A program made the translations under genes and the position numbers. Below, piece by piece: positions 9,130 to 19,383 of a DNA stretch of 64,000 nucleotides. Origin of the DNA: Serratia liquefaciens. Its GTDB lineage: Bacteria; Pseudomonadota; Gammaproteobacteria; Enterobacterales; Enterobacteriaceae. The notes under the pieces were generated by a model. The model did no database searches. It was not told the DNA's origin and was given only the letters and a program-made list of their open reading frames with translations. The stretch spans positions 107,483 to 171,482 of the forward strand of contig JAAXZN010000017.1 of NCBI GenBank assembly GCA_012719855.1, read 5' to 3'. Position 1 is the first letter of the stretch. Each line of letters starts with the position of its first letter.

Positions 9130-11844
9130 TCAGGCGCCGTACCCCATCATCTTCAGCAGTTGCTGCGCCTGCTGTACCGCTTCCTGGCGGTGGGCTACGC
9201 CCAACTTTTGGTACAGGTTGCGGATATGGGTTTTGATGGTGGTGGCTGCCACGTCCAGTTCGCCGGCGATTTGGTCGTTGCTGTAGCCGGAATAAATCAG
9301 CCCCAGTACCTGCCATTCGCGCTGCGTCAGCGGACTGGTGCGGATCAGTTCCGGTACCTGAGGGTGAGTTAGCAGCTTATCGACGAAGTTCTCGTCAAAA
9401 TGCGCGAACTTATGCCGATGATGCTGGTTGATATCGCGCAGAATACGTTGAGCGCGATGATTTTCCAACTCCGGCAGCGTATTAAGCTGAATCAATTGGC
9501 GCAGTTGCTGCGCCATCGCTTCGCCTTCAATGACGAAATGGCTGATAAATCCGGTGCGGCTGGCCAGTGAAAGCGCCTCCATCAGAACTTTTTGCGCGTC
9601 GCTTTTACGCTCCATCTGCCAGTAAAGCTGGTTGCTGAGCAACAGGTTACGGTTCAGATCGCTGACCAGGCGCAGGCGGCGGGCATTGTCGTTGAGCTCA
9701 TCGAGCACCACTTCGGCCTCTTCATACTGGCCCAGCATGATCTGCACCCGGGCAATGTTGCGCCACTGGCCCTGCATAAAGTGGTTGTCCGCCATGCCGG
9801 GTTTTTCGGTCTGGCGCAGCCATTGGGCCGCGGCTGCGGTGTCGCCGGTCATCTGCCAGTGGATCACCCGCGGTTTGTCGGCATTGGTCAGCCAGTCGCG
9901 GTGGTATTGAGAGCCGTGCAGCAGGACTTCGCAACGTTGCATATGCGCATTGGCGTTATCCAGATCGCCACGCGCCAGCGAGCACTTGGCCAACATGGCA
10001 ATGCACTGCAGCTGCTGTTGGGGCTGGTAGTTGGCCAGGATTTTCAGGCCTTCGCGGGCGGCGTCTTCCGCTTCGTCCAGCCGCGACCAGGACCACAGAA
10101 TTTGTGAACGGATACGCAGCAAGAACTCGTGCATCGGCAGCTGTTCCAGATGCTGTTCGCGCACCAGCTCAAAAGCTTTGTCCTGCGTTTCGTAAGCGGC
10201 CTGCAGGAACCCCTGGGCAATCAGAATTTCGCTCTGCTGCAACAGCGCCCACAGCGCGTAGTGGTATGCCTGATGGCGTCGGGCCATCTGCTCGGTTTGC
10301 TGCATCATCGGCAGTGCGCGAGCCAGCTCGCCTTTGCAGTGATGGACTTCGCCGGTGACCGAGGTGGCGACGATGCGGCTGTAATAGCTGGAAAGCGGCA
10401 GGAATTTCAGCGCTTCGGTGGCCAGGCGTTCGGCCTCTTCCGGCTTCCCGGCGTTGATTGCCACCTGCGCGCGCAGGGCATCAAATTCGGCGTGCAGGGT
10501 GCGATCGACGTCAATTTTATGCTCGCGCATCGCCTGTTCGGCACGCTCCAGCAAGGTGTTCACTTCGATATAGCGGTGCTGACTCTGCGCCAGCCAGGCC
10601 TGCAGCAGTGCAAGCTTGGGGTTTTGGATCAGCTTTTCGTAGGGAAGCGCGTTCAGACACTCTTCCAGCAGGGCCAGCTCACTGTGGTGGAACAGCGACC
10701 AGGCGTGCTGCAACAGAATATCGCGTAGCATGCTGACGTCACTGGCCGCCAGCGCGTGGTGGATCGCCTCTGCGGGATACCCCAGCGCCAGCCAGCCTTC
10801 GGCGGCGGCCCGGTGCAGGCCCGGCAGCTCCAGCGCCAATTCCCATTGGCAACGCTGACGCAGGAAGGTGGCGAACAACGGGTGGAAACAGAACCACTCG
10901 CCGCTGTCGTCCATGCGGTGGATAAACAAGCCCTGACGCTCCAGCTCTTCCAGCCGTTGCTGGCCGTTGTCTTCGCCGGTCAGGCGGACGATCAGCGCAT
11001 CGTTCATGGAACGCAGCACCGAACAACGCAGCAGGAAGGCGCGAGCCTCGGCATCGACGTGATCCAACACTTCGTCCACCAGATAATCCGACAGGTGACT
11101 GGCATTAAGGCCCGCCAGGCGTTTGGCCGACTGCTGGGCGGAAGAGGTGGACTGACGGGCGGATAACGCAATGAGCTGCAGCGCGGTAGCCCAACCTTCG
11201 ACCTCATCGCACAGCCGGCTGCTGTCATGCTGTTCCATGGGAGCCGTCAGGCGGCAGTCGAAGAACTGTTTGGCTTCTTGATGGGTAAACGCCAACTGCT
11301 GCGTGCCCATTTCCAAAAGTTGGTCACGCACGCGCAGGTTGGCAATGCCCAACGGCGGCAAGGTGCGGGACAGCAGGATCAGCGTCAGATTTTCCGGCTG
11401 GTGGCGCAGGAAAAAGCGCATGGCTTCATGAATCACGTCATTGGTGATCAGATGGTAGTCGTCTATCACCAGATACAGTGGCTGATGCCAGTCGGAAAGC
11501 TCGATAAACACCTGGGCGAACAGTGCCGACAGGCTGGCGTACTGATGCTTTTGACTCAGTGCTTCGCTTTTGACGCAGTGGCCGCCGCTGGCGTGCTGCA
11601 AGGCGGCGATCAGGTAGCTGGCGAAGCGCTCGGGCTGGTTGTCGCTTTCATCCAGCGAATACCAGCCTAAATCTGATTTGCCGGCCGCCCACTGAGCGAC
11701 CAGCGTCGTTTTCCCGTATCCCGCAGGGCAATTGACCAATGTCAGACGATAGTTGGCCGTGCTGGCTAATTTGGCCAGCAGGCGATCGCGGATCACGGTA
11801 TTTTGCAGCCGTACCGGACGGCTCAGTTTTGATGGGATTAGCAT
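9130..11844 (-). CDS. malT: MalT, ATP- and maltotriose-dependent activator of the maltose regulon
   Basis: 904 residues (E. coli 901). STAND-type ATPase: the Walker A is [10 protein letters not shown] at 39-48, followed by the NTPase domain, a long helical repeat region that binds maltotriose, and a C-terminal LuxR-type helix-turn-helix (838-904, [14 protein letters not shown] ... [14 protein letters not shown]). It activates malPQ and the other mal promoters from MalT boxes, some of which lie in front of malP here. The gene is divergent from malPQ as in E. coli. A CRP-like site lies upstream at about 12032-12047. Confidence 0.97.
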   Translation of the reverse strand: MLIPSKLSRPVRLQNTVIRDRLLAKLASTANYRLTLVNCPAGYGKTTLVAQWAAGKSDLGWYSLDESDNQPERFASYLIAALQHASGGHCVKSEALSQKHQYASLSALFAQVFIELSDWHQPLYLVIDDYHLITNDVIHEAMRFFLRHQPENLTLILLSRTLPPLGIANLRVRDQLLEMGTQQLAFTHQEAKQFFDCRLTAPMEQHDSSRLCDEVEGWATALQLIALSARQSTSSAQQSAKRLAGLNASHLSDYLVDEVLDHVDAEARAFLLRCSVLRSMNDALIVRLTGEDNGQQRLEELERQGLFIHRMDDSGEWFCFHPLFATFLRQRCQWELALELPGLHRAAAEGWLALGYPAEAIHHALAASDVSMLRDILLQHAWSLFHHSELALLEECLNALPYEKLIQNPKLALLQAWLAQSQHRYIEVNTLLERAEQAMREHKIDVDRTLHAEFDALRAQVAINAGKPEEAERLATEALKFLPLSSYYSRIVATSVTGEVHHCKGELARALPMMQQTEQMARRHQAYHYALWALLQQSEILIAQGFLQAAYETQDKAFELVREQHLEQLPMHEFLLRIRSQILWSWSRLDEAEDAAREGLKILANYQPQQQLQCIAMLAKCSLARGDLDNANAHMQRCEVLLHGSQYHRDWLTNADKPRVIHWQMTGDTAAAAQWLRQTEKPGMADNHFMQGQWRNIARVQIMLGQYEEAEVVLDELNDNARRLRLVSDLNRNLLLSNQLYWQMERKSDAQKVLMEALSLASRTGFISHFVIEGEAMAQQLRQLIQLNTLPELENHRAQRILRDINQHHRHKFAHFDENFVDKLLTHPQVPELIRTSPLTQREWQVLGLIYSGYSNDQIAGELDVAATTIKTHIRNLYQKLGVAHRQEAVQQAQQLLKMMGYGA

Positions 11845-12090
11845 AGTATTCCAGAGTGAAAATCGCGGTTTCCGTAGCCGTTGGCCTGCCCGTTGACGTT
11901 CATTGCATCGCGACGCCTGCCGGGATCGGAGTGGGGTTAATTATTTTATGGCTCGTAATTAATCCCCCTCCTAACTTCTGACAACGTTAAACGTATTGCA
12001 ACAAGGTTCCGCATCGGCTTGGAGTTATATTGCTATTGATCACACTTTTTTACGTTTACAGCTAAAGCCCTGTGGAAGCGTGGTGTTTTA

Positions 12091-12230
12091 GCGCGCCTAC
12101 GTGACGCAGGTACAGGAAAGCATTTATGGGCGCGCAGGCGACTGTAGCCTCTGCAATAACTGTGCTAACGTCATTGAACAAGTTTTCACCTTGTTCTCAG
12201 TGCTCACTGCGTCCGTCGGTGGGCTTTTTT
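12091..12230 (+). ncRNA. Candidate structured small RNA or leader ending in an intrinsic terminator
   Basis: Four consecutive hairpins are readable on the plus strand: GCGCGCC (12091-12097) with GGCGCGC (12129-12135); CAGGC (12135-12139) with GCCT-CTG after a 7-base loop; GAACAAG (12176-12182) with CTTGTTC (12190-12196), perfect; and GCTCACTG (12202-12209) with CGGTGGGC (12217-12224), two G-U pairs, followed by TTTTTT (12225-12230). The last is a canonical rho-independent terminator. It ends before the MalT boxes of malP, so it would close a separate transcript of about 140-190 nt. I found no convincing promoter hexamers, and I do not recognise it as a named sRNA. Confidence 0.45.
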
Positions 12231-12285
12231 GCATGATGCAAGGGAGTCAAAAAGTGCCTGAGATCACAATTTTAGCTACGCCCCA

Positions 12286-12339
12286 ATCCTCCTCCCCAGC
12301 TAATCCCCAGGCGGGATGATGCCTTCACTCTTTCTCCCC
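12286..12339 (+). promoter_or_regulatory. MalT boxes of the malPQ promoter
   Basis: Three matches to the G-rich MalT box (consensus GGGGA[T/G]GAGG or its reverse) lie 48-100 bases before malP: the complement of ATCCTCCTCCCC at 12286-12297, GGGATGAT at 12313-12320, and the complement of CTTTCTCCCC at 12330-12339. A possible -10 (GATAAC) is at 12345-12350. Confidence 0.6.
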
Positions 12340-12386
12340 GGCACGATAACGCTAATTTGACCCACTTACTGGATAGAGAGTTTTTT

Positions 12387-14792
12387 ATGTCCCAGCCTAC
12401 GCTTAAAAAGGATGCTTTCCTGGCGGCACTGACCCGTCAGTGGCAAAAGTTTGGCCTCAGTTCTGCACAACAGATGACTCAGCACCAATGGTGGGAGGCG
12501 GTAAGCGCGGCATTGGCCGAGCAGTTGGCTGCACAACCTGCACCGCGCAAAAGCAGCAAGCCGCTGCGCCACGTGAACTACATTTCGATGGAGTTTCTGA
12601 TTGGTCGCCTGACGGCCAACAACCTGATTAACCTGGGCTGGTATGACACCGTCGAGCAGGCATTGGCGGAACAGGATATCAAGCTGGCGGATCTGCTGGA
12701 ACAGGAAACCGATCCGGCGTTGGGCAATGGCGGGCTGGGGCGTTTGGCGGCCTGTTTCCTGGATTCGATGGCGACGGTGGAGCAACCGGCCACCGGCTAC
12801 GGGTTGAATTACCAATACGGGCTGTTCCGCCAGTCGTTTAGCGACGGCCAGCAGCAGGAAGCGCCGGATAACTGGCAGCGCGAAAGCTATCCGTGGTTCC
12901 GCCACAACGCCGCGCTGTCGGTGGATGTGGGCATCGGCGGGAAACTGGAGACATTGGCCGATGGCCGTGAACTGTGGCGTCCGGCATTTACCCTGCGCGG
13001 CGAGGCCTGGGATCTGCCGGTATTGGGCTTCCGCAATGGCGTGACTCAACCGCTGCGTCTGTGGCAGGCCACCCATCAGCATCCATTTAATCTTGGCGAT
13101 TTCAACGACGGTAAATTCCTGCAGGCGGAGAAGCAGGGCGTTGAAGCGGCCAAGCTGACCAAGGTGCTGTACCCGAATGACAACCACCAGGCGGGCAAGC
13201 GCCTGCGCCTGATGCAACAATACTTCCAGTGTGCCTGCTCGGTGGCGGATATCCTGCGTAAGCACCATCTGGCAGGCCGCAAGATTGAAGATCTGCCGAA
13301 GTACGAAGTGATCCAGCTTAACGACACCCACCCGACCATCGCCATTCCGGAAATGCTGCGCATTCTGTTGGATGAACATCAGTTGGAGTGGGATGCCGCT
13401 TGGGCCATCACCAGCAAGACCTTCGCCTACACCAACCATACCCTGATGCCGGAAGCGCTGGAGTGCTGGGATGAGAAGCTGGTGCGCAGCCTGCTGCCGC
13501 GCCACTTCTCCATCATCAAGCAGATCAACGCCAACTTCAAAAAGCTGGTGGACCAACACTGGCCGGGTGACGACGCGGTGTGGGCCAAGTTAGCGGTGCA
13601 CCATAACAAGCAGGTCCGCATGGCTAACCTGTGCGTGGTCAGCGGCTTTGCGGTCAACGGTGTGGCGCAATTGCACTCCGATCTGGTGGTGAAAGATCTG
13701 TTCCCGGAATACCACCAACTGTGGCCGAACAAATTCCACAACGTCACCAACGGCATCACGCCGCGCCGCTGGCTGAAGCAGTGTAACCCGGCGCTGTCTG
13801 GGCTGATTGACGAAACGCTGAAGGTGGAGTGGGCTAACGATCTTGACGCATTGAAAGGGTTGGCGAAGTTCGCCGATGACGCGGCGTTCCGTCAGCGCTA
13901 CCAGCAAATCAAGCGCGATAATAAAGTCGTATTGGCCAATTACGTGCACGACGTCATGGGATTGAAACTGAACCCGGACGCGATTTTTGACGTGCAGATC
14001 AAGCGCCTGCACGAATACAAACGCCAGCACCTTAACCTGCTGCATATCCTGTCGCTGTATCGCCAACTGCGCGATAACCCGCAGTTGGACATCGTGCCGC
14101 GCGTGTTCCTGTTTGGCGCCAAAGCGGCTCCGGGCTATTACCTGGCGAAAAATATCATTTATGCGATCAACCAGGCGGCTGCGAAGATCAACAACGATCC
14201 GCTGGTGAAGGATCGCCTGAAAGTGGCATTTATTCCTGACTACCGCGTTTCTGTCGCTGAGCTGATGATCCCGGCCGCGGATATCTCCGAACAGATCTCC
14301 ACCGCCGGTAAAGAAGCTTCTGGGACCGGCAATATGAAGCTGGCGTTAAACGGTGCATTGACCGTTGGCACGCTGGATGGCGCTAACGTGGAAATCGCCG
14401 AGCAGGTGGGCGAAGACAACATCTTTATCTTCGGCAACACCGTGGATCAGGTGAAGGCGCTGCTGGCGAAAGGCTACGATCCGCTCAGCTACCGCAAGAA
14501 AGACAAACACCTGAAAGCGATTTTGGACGAATTGGCGAGCGGCGCATTCAGCAACGGCGACAAGCATGCTTTCGACATGCTGCTGCACAGCCTGCTGGAG
14601 GGCGGCGACCCTTATCTGGTGCTGGCGGACTTTGCTTCTTACTGCAAAGCTCAACAGCAGGTAGACGAACTCTATCGTGACCGTGATGAATGGACGCGTC
14701 GTACTATTCTTAACACCGCACGCGTGGGGATGTTCAGTTCGGATCGCTCGATCCGCGACTACCAGCAGCGTATCTGGCAAGCCAAGCGTTAA
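12387..14792 (+). CDS. malP: MalP, maltodextrin phosphorylase
   Basis: 801 residues (E. coli 797). Glycogen phosphorylase family (GT35): the pyridoxal-phosphate lysine is in [20 protein letters not shown], and [10 protein letters not shown] and [12 protein letters not shown] are family blocks. It phosphorolyses maltodextrins to glucose-1-phosphate in the cytoplasm. I start at MSQPTLKK (12387) because the ten upstream in-frame codons fall in the untranslated leader. It forms an operon with malQ, 9 bases apart, under MalT control. Confidence 0.97.
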   Translation: MSQPTLKKDAFLAALTRQWQKFGLSSAQQMTQHQWWEAVSAALAEQLAAQPAPRKSSKPLRHVNYISMEFLIGRLTANNLINLGWYDTVEQALAEQDIKLADLLEQETDPALGNGGLGRLAACFLDSMATVEQPATGYGLNYQYGLFRQSFSDGQQQEAPDNWQRESYPWFRHNAALSVDVGIGGKLETLADGRELWRPAFTLRGEAWDLPVLGFRNGVTQPLRLWQATHQHPFNLGDFNDGKFLQAEKQGVEAAKLTKVLYPNDNHQAGKRLRLMQQYFQCACSVADILRKHHLAGRKIEDLPKYEVIQLNDTHPTIAIPEMLRILLDEHQLEWDAAWAITSKTFAYTNHTLMPEALECWDEKLVRSLLPRHFSIIKQINANFKKLVDQHWPGDDAVWAKLAVHHNKQVRMANLCVVSGFAVNGVAQLHSDLVVKDLFPEYHQLWPNKFHNVTNGITPRRWLKQCNPALSGLIDETLKVEWANDLDALKGLAKFADDAAFRQRYQQIKRDNKVVLANYVHDVMGLKLNPDAIFDVQIKRLHEYKRQHLNLLHILSLYRQLRDNPQLDIVPRVFLFGAKAAPGYYLAKNIIYAINQAAAKINNDPLVKDRLKVAFIPDYRVSVAELMIPAADISEQISTAGKEASGTGNMKLALNGALTVGTLDGANVEIAEQVGEDNIFIFGNTVDQVKALLAKGYDPLSYRKKDKHLKAILDELASGAFSNGDKHAFDMLLHSLLEGGDPYLVLADFASYCKAQQQVDELYRDRDEWTRRTILNTARVGMFSSDRSIRDYQQRIWQAKR

Positions 14793-14801
14793 GGAGAGCG
14801 A

Positions 14802-16892
14802 ATGGATCGCAAGGTCATCGATCAGGCGGCAGCTCAGGCGGGTATCGCTGCCGATTATATTAATGCCCATGGTCAACAGCAGGCGATCGCTGAGGACACC
14901 AAGCGCAGGCTGCTGGACGCCATGGGCCGGAGTGCCACACCGCAGGAAGCTGCGGTGACGCCGTTGCCGGCGGTGAAGGTATTTTATCAGGGCGCGCCGG
15001 TGGCATTGCCGCTGGCGGGCAGCGGAGAGTATCAGTGGACGCTGCTGCGTGAAGACGGCGGCCGGCAGCAAGGCCGCGCCAGCGCACGCAAAACCTTCAC
15101 CCTGCCGGCTGAATTGCCAACGGGCTATCATCAACTGACGCTGACACAGGGTGAACAGCAGTGGCAGTGCCGGTTGATTGTGGCGCCGAAACGCTGCTTC
15201 GAACCGGATGCCTTGTTGACCGGCAAGAAGCTGTGGGGCGCCTGCGTCCAGCTTTACACTCTTCGCTCCGATCGCAACTGGGGCATCGGCGACTTTGGCG
15301 ACCTGCGCCAGATGGTGGAGCAGGTCGGTGAACGGGGCGGCGCTTTTGTCGGGCTGAACCCGATTCACTCGCTGTATCCGGCCAACCCGGAAAGTGCCAG
15401 CCCGTACAGCCCGTCATCGCGCCGCTGGCTGAACGTGATCTATATCGATGTGAATGCGGTGGAAGATTTCCAACGCAACGAAGCCGCCCAGCAATGGTGG
15501 CTGAAACCGGCAACGCAAAAAAAGCTGGCGGAGGCCCGTGGCAGCGATCGGGTGGATTACACCAAGGTGACGCAGCTTAAGCTGGCGGCGCTGCAACTGG
15601 CATTCCCGCTGTTCCAGTCGCGCAAACCCGGTGACGAGCAGCGCCAGGCATTTGAGCAGTTTGTTATCGACGGCGGTGAAAGTTTGTATCAGCAGGCGGC
15701 ATTCGACGCGCTGCATGCTCATCTTGCGGCCGCTGATGACAGCCTGTGGGGCTGGCCGGCCTGGCCGAAAGAATATCAGCAGGGTGACAGCGCTGCGGTA
15801 AAGCAATTTTGTCAGCAGCAGCAAGAACAGGTGCGATTTTACCTGTGGCTGCAGTGGCTGGCTGCCAGCCAGTTCGCCGACTGTTTCCGCCAGAGTCAGC
15901 AACAGCAGATGCCGATTGGCCTGTACCGCGATCTGGCGGTTGGCGTGGCGGAAGGGGGAGCGGAAACCTGGTGCGAACGCGATCTGTATTGTCTGAAAGC
16001 CTCGGTTGGCGCACCGCCGGACATTCTCGGGCCGCTGGGGCAAAACTGGGGGCTGCCACCGATGGATCCGCATGTGATGGCGGCTCGCGGCTATCAGCCG
16101 TTTATCGATCTGCTGCGCGCCAATATGACCAGCTGTGGTGCGCTGCGTATTGATCATGTGATGGCGTTACTGCGTTTATGGTGGATCCCTTACGGTGAAA
16201 CCGCCGTTCACGGCGCCTACGTGAAATATCCGGTAGATGATCTGCTGGCGGTGCTGGCGCTGGAAAGCCAACGTCACCGCTGCATGGTGATAGGCGAGGA
16301 CCTCGGTACCGTTCCGGTGGAAATCGTCGGCAAGCTGCGCGACAGCGGCGTTTATTCCTATAAGGTGCTGTACTTCGAACGCGACGGCGAGAACCACTTC
16401 CGCGCCCCGCAGGCCTATCCGGTTCAGGCGATGGCGACCATCACCACGCACGACCTGCCGACGCTGCGCGGTTATTGGCAAAGTGGCGATCTGAAGCTTG
16501 GCAACAAGCTGGGGCTGTATCCGGACGCGGAGATCCTGAAAGAGCTGTTCGCCGATCGAGAACGCGCCAAGCAGGGGTTACTGGACGGCTTGCATCACTA
16601 TGGCTGTGTGCCGCAGAAAGTGGGTAAAAAGGCGGCGTTGTTGAATATGAGCCCGCTGCTTAACCGTGGTTTGCAGCGTTATGTCGCCGACAGCGCCAGC
16701 GCCTTGCTGGGTCTGCAGCCGGAAGACTGGCTGGATATGGCGGACCCGGTCAATATTCCCGGCACCAGCAATCAGTACCCTAACTGGCGGCGTAAACTGA
16801 CTAAAACGCTGGAAGAGATGTTTGCCGATCAGCAGGTCAATCGCCTGCTGAAGGATTTGGACAAGCGGCGGCGCAAGGTCTCGGTGGGGTAA
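14802..16892 (+). CDS. malQ: MalQ, 4-alpha-glucanotransferase (amylomaltase)
   Basis: 696 residues (E. coli 694), GH77. The catalytic residues appear in LRIDHVMAL (Asp nucleophile), GEDLGTVP (Glu acid/base) and TTHDLPTLRGYW (third Asp); YRDLAVGVAEGG is another family block. It disproportionates maltose and maltodextrins, releasing glucose and feeding longer dextrins to MalP. Its start has a strong AAGGAGAG ribosome site 9 bases after malP. Confidence 0.97.
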   Translation: MDRKVIDQAAAQAGIAADYINAHGQQQAIAEDTKRRLLDAMGRSATPQEAAVTPLPAVKVFYQGAPVALPLAGSGEYQWTLLREDGGRQQGRASARKTFTLPAELPTGYHQLTLTQGEQQWQCRLIVAPKRCFEPDALLTGKKLWGACVQLYTLRSDRNWGIGDFGDLRQMVEQVGERGGAFVGLNPIHSLYPANPESASPYSPSSRRWLNVIYIDVNAVEDFQRNEAAQQWWLKPATQKKLAEARGSDRVDYTKVTQLKLAALQLAFPLFQSRKPGDEQRQAFEQFVIDGGESLYQQAAFDALHAHLAAADDSLWGWPAWPKEYQQGDSAAVKQFCQQQQEQVRFYLWLQWLAASQFADCFRQSQQQQMPIGLYRDLAVGVAEGGAETWCERDLYCLKASVGAPPDILGPLGQNWGLPPMDPHVMAARGYQPFIDLLRANMTSCGALRIDHVMALLRLWWIPYGETAVHGAYVKYPVDDLLAVLALESQRHRCMVIGEDLGTVPVEIVGKLRDSGVYSYKVLYFERDGENHFRAPQAYPVQAMATITTHDLPTLRGYWQSGDLKLGNKLGLYPDAEILKELFADRERAKQGLLDGLHHYGCVPQKVGKKAALLNMSPLLNRGLQRYVADSASALLGLQPEDWLDMADPVNIPGTSNQYPNWRRKLTKTLEEMFADQQVNRLLKDLDKRRRKVSVG

Positions 16893-16904
16893 TTGCACAT
16901 CATG

Positions 16905-16943
16905 AAAATGCCGGATTGGCTTAACCTAATCCGGCATTTTTTT
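16905..16943. terminator. Bidirectional terminator between malQ and nfuA
   Basis: AAAATGCCGGATT (16905-16917) pairs perfectly over 13 bp with AATCCGGCATTTT (16928-16940), followed by more T on the plus strand and flanked by A on the other side. It serves the convergent malQ and nfuA genes. Confidence 0.9.
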
Positions 16944-16977
16944 ATCCGCCCTGGGCAGGCAGCCCTGGTTCAGGAGA

Positions 16978-17553
16978 TCAGTAGTAAGAGTGCTCGCCGC
17001 GCTGGTGCTCGGTCAAATCGCGCACGCCTTTCAGTTCAGGGAACTTCTGCAGCAGCTCTTTCTCGATGCCCTCCTTCAGCGTCACGTCGACCATTGAACA
17101 ACCGTTACAGCCGCCGCCGAACTGCAGGATGGCCAGGCTATCATCGGTGATTTCCATCAGCGTCACGCGGCCGCCGTGGCCGGCCAGCTGTGGGTTGATC
17201 TGCGACTGCAGCACGTATTCAACACGCTCCATCAGCGGCGCGTTGTCGTCTACCTTGCGCATTTTGGCGTTTGGCGCTTTCAGCGTCAGCTGCGAGCCCA
17301 GTTGGTCGGTGACGAAGTCGATTTCGGCATCTTCCAGATACGGTTTGCTCAGCTCGTCGATATAGGCGGACAGCTTTTCGAACTTCAGCTCGGTGTCTGT
17401 CGCTTCCACGGCGTCCGGCGGGCAATAAGAGACACCGCATTCGGCCGTAGGCGTACCCGGGTTGATCACGAATACGCGGATTTGGGTGCCTTCCTCTTGG
17501 TTTGCCAGCAGTTTGGCAAAGTGTTCCTGTGCAGTATCTGTTATACGAATCAT
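16978..17553 (-). CDS. nfuA: NfuA, iron-sulfur cluster carrier protein
   Basis: 191 residues, the E. coli length. An N-terminal degenerate A-type (IscA-like) domain, residues 1-95, is followed by a C-terminal Nfu domain with the CxxC of [11 protein letters not shown] (Cys149, Cys152) that holds a [4Fe-4S] cluster at the dimer interface. It delivers Fe-S clusters to apoproteins, notably under oxidative stress or iron starvation. It follows gntX on the same strand but has its own control site, an IscR-like motif just upstream. Confidence 0.97.
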   Translation of the reverse strand: MIRITDTAQEHFAKLLANQEEGTQIRVFVINPGTPTAECGVSYCPPDAVEATDTELKFEKLSAYIDELSKPYLEDAEIDFVTDQLGSQLTLKAPNAKMRKVDDNAPLMERVEYVLQSQINPQLAGHGGRVTLMEITDDSLAILQFGGGCNGCSMVDVTLKEGIEKELLQKFPELKGVRDLTEHQRGEHSYY

Positions 17554-17574
17554 GGCATTAGCTCGTTAGTTCAA

Positions 17575-17599
17575 ATAGTTGACTTTAATACTAGGTTAT
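17575..17599 (-). promoter_or_regulatory. IscR type 1-like operator of nfuA
   Basis: The 25 bases starting 22 bases upstream of nfuA read on the minus strand ATAACCTAGTATT...AGTCAACTAT. Aligned by hand to the type 1 IscR consensus I recall (ATASYYGACT...AGTCRRSTAT), 21 of 25 positions agree, including the whole right half. IscR control of nfuA is known in E. coli, which supports the call. Confidence 0.6.
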
Positions 17600-17620
17600 A
17601 ATACGCCCATTGCCCTGGCA

Positions 17621-18304
17621 CTACAACGTGCGGCAAACGCACCAGATCTGGATCGATGCGACTCCCTGCCGCTGCAACAACTTAGCGATTTCCATGACCG
17701 TGCTGCCGGTCGTCACCACATCGTCCAGCAGGGCGACGTGTCGGCCCGTCATGGCTTCATGGCAACGAAATGCACCGCGCAAATTGCGCCGCCGCGCGCG
17801 GGCCGATAGCCGTTGCTGCGGGGCCGTTTTACGCACCCGGCTCAGGGCGGAGGGGCGATAATCGCACCCTAGCCAGTGGGCCAGCGGCCGCGCCAGCAGA
17901 TCGCTCTGATTATAGCCGCGCCGCCAGCAACGTTTTGCCTGTAAGGGTACCGCTAAAATGATATCGGGTCTGTTCAGATATTGCTCTCGATGCGCCTGTT
18001 GCCAGTTCAGCAGGATTAGCCGCGCCAGCAGCGGGGCCAGCTCCGGCGTGTGCTGAAACTTGAACTTTTTTATCAGTTGGCGCAGCGGCGCGGCGTAGTC
18101 ATTGACGAACACCAGCGCCTGCCAGGGTGGCGGTTGTTGCAGGCAGCGGCCACAAGGTAATCTGGCATCGCCGGCGGGCAGGCCGCAGCGGGGGCAGCAC
18201 AAAGGTTTGGCGGGCATGTGGCGCAGGCAGTAGCTGCAGATCCCCTGACCATGAAGACGCAGCGACTGTCGGCATAGCCAACAGCGGCTCTGGATTGATA
18301 GCAT
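17621..18304 (-). CDS. gntX: GntX/ComF-family protein, phosphoribosyltransferase-like
   Basis: 227 residues from MLSIQSRCWLC, the same length as E. coli GntX. N-terminal zinc-finger-like cysteines (CWLC, CSYC, CPRCG, CGRC, residues about 9-60) precede a phosphoribosyltransferase domain with the motif VALLDDVVTTGSTVMEIA. It is homologous to ComF, which takes part in DNA uptake in Haemophilus and Bacillus. Despite the name, a gluconate role is doubtful. I reject the longer upstream frame (to 18475) because it overlaps bioH. It is divergent from bioH across 42 bases. Confidence 0.92.
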   Translation of the reverse strand: MLSIQSRCWLCRQSLRLHGQGICSYCLRHMPAKPLCCPRCGLPAGDARLPCGRCLQQPPPWQALVFVNDYAAPLRQLIKKFKFQHTPELAPLLARLILLNWQQAHREQYLNRPDIILAVPLQAKRCWRRGYNQSDLLARPLAHWLGCDYRPSALSRVRKTAPQQRLSARARRRNLRGAFRCHEAMTGRHVALLDDVVTTGSTVMEIAKLLQRQGVASIQIWCVCRTL

Positions 18305-18346
18305 AACCGTCCTCCCTGACGGATGAGAATGAAAGGACAATAACGG

Positions 18347-19123
18347 ATGAGTGCGTTGTACTGGCAAACAATAGGTGAAGGCGATCGCGATCTTGTGCTG
18401 CTCCACGGCTGGGGGCTGAATGCCGAAGTGTGGCATTGCATGATTGAGCGACTGACGCCGCATTTCCGCCTGCATCTGGTCGACCTGCCGGGCTATGGCC
18501 GTAGCCTGGGATTTGGCCCTATGTCACTCGAACAGATGGCGGAAACCGTAATGGCAGCGGCGCCGGCGAAGGCCTGGTGGCTGGGCTGGTCGCTGGGCGG
18601 GCTGGTGGCCAGCCAGATTGCATTGCTGCAGCCGCAACGGGTGAGCGGGTTGATCACCGTAGCTTCATCACCCTGTTTTGCCGCTCAGGATGACTGGCCG
18701 GGGATCCGCCCGGAGGTGTTGAGCGGTTTTCAGCATCAGTTGGGGCAGGATTTTCAGCGTACCGTAGAGCGTTTTCTGGCATTGCAGACGCTGGGAACGG
18801 AAAGCGCGCGGCAAGATGCCCGCCTGCTGAAATCGGTGGTACTTAACCAACCGATGCCAAGCGTTGAGGTATTAAACGGTGGGCTGGAAATACTGCGAAC
18901 TGCCGATTTGCGCCAGCCGCTGGCCAAGCTGCCGTTGCCGCTGTTGCGGGTTTACGGTTATCTGGACGGATTGGTCCCGCGAAAGGTCGCCGGGTTGCTC
19001 GATGTCAGTTGGCCAAACTCGCCATCAATCATCATTGCAAAAGCGGCTCATGCGCCTTTTATTTCCCAGCCTGATGAATTCGCAGAAATAATTGGCACCT
19101 TTGTGGCCGAAAATGGGATCTGA
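18347..19123 (+). CDS. bioH: BioH, pimeloyl-ACP methyl ester carboxylesterase
   Basis: 258 residues, alpha/beta hydrolase. The catalytic triad is at the E. coli positions: Ser82 in GWSLGG, Asp207 in YLDGLV and His235 in KAAHAPF. It removes the methyl ester from pimeloyl-ACP, ending pimelate synthesis in the biotin pathway. It is unlinked to the other bio genes, as in E. coli, and divergent from gntX. Confidence 0.96.
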   Translation: MSALYWQTIGEGDRDLVLLHGWGLNAEVWHCMIERLTPHFRLHLVDLPGYGRSLGFGPMSLEQMAETVMAAAPAKAWWLGWSLGGLVASQIALLQPQRVSGLITVASSPCFAAQDDWPGIRPEVLSGFQHQLGQDFQRTVERFLALQTLGTESARQDARLLKSVVLNQPMPSVEVLNGGLEILRTADLRQPLAKLPLPLLRVYGYLDGLVPRKVAGLLDVSWPNSPSIIIAKAAHAPFISQPDEFAEIIGTFVAENGI

Positions 19124-19219
19124 CCCCAAATCGCACAATAAAGCGCTAAAAAAAGAGCCGCTTAGTGGATAAAAAATAAACCTGTTCGATACTTAGGTGG
19201 GTAACTGCGTTGGCTGCAA

Positions 19220-19247
19220 AATGAAAAAACGCGTGCGTATTTTCATT
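19220..19247. repeat. Near-perfect palindrome upstream of the YhcN-family gene
   Basis: AATGAAAA (19220-19227) and TTTTCATT (19240-19247) are perfect complements, and the inner ACGC/GCGT extend the symmetry to 12 pairs with one mismatch. No T-tract follows. It lies in the 260-base gap after bioH, whose remainder shows no gene. It could be an operator or a leader hairpin. Confidence 0.5.
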
Positions 19248-19383
19248 CGGCGTTTCGTCTCTGGGAAAACGGTCTCGTCAGGGAAAGCAACGAGGTCCGA
19301 AGATGTCACGGCAGCCAGTATTATCGCGCATTTACTCTGGACGGCTTTCATAACAAATAAATTATCCCTTGAGAGGTATGGTA

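Larger units (their letters stand above)
11845..12386. promoter_or_regulatory. malT-malP divergent intergenic region
   Basis: 542 bases without a convincing protein gene. From left to right it holds the malT leader, a CRP-like half-site on the minus strand (TGTGATCAATAGCA, about 12032-12045), a chain of hairpins with an intrinsic terminator (12091-12230, listed separately), and the MalT boxes of malP (12286-12339). An open frame at 12101-12319 runs through the hairpins and has no good start context. Confidence 0.7.

Noticed and set aside
12101..12319. 72-codon frame between malT and malP
   Set aside because: It runs through the hairpins and terminator and has no ribosome site; the region looks like RNA and regulatory DNA, not protein coding.
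12366..13559. 397-codon minus-strand frame opposite malP
   Set aside because: Antisense shadow of a strongly conserved phosphorylase; composition is Gln/His-rich and no family motif is visible.
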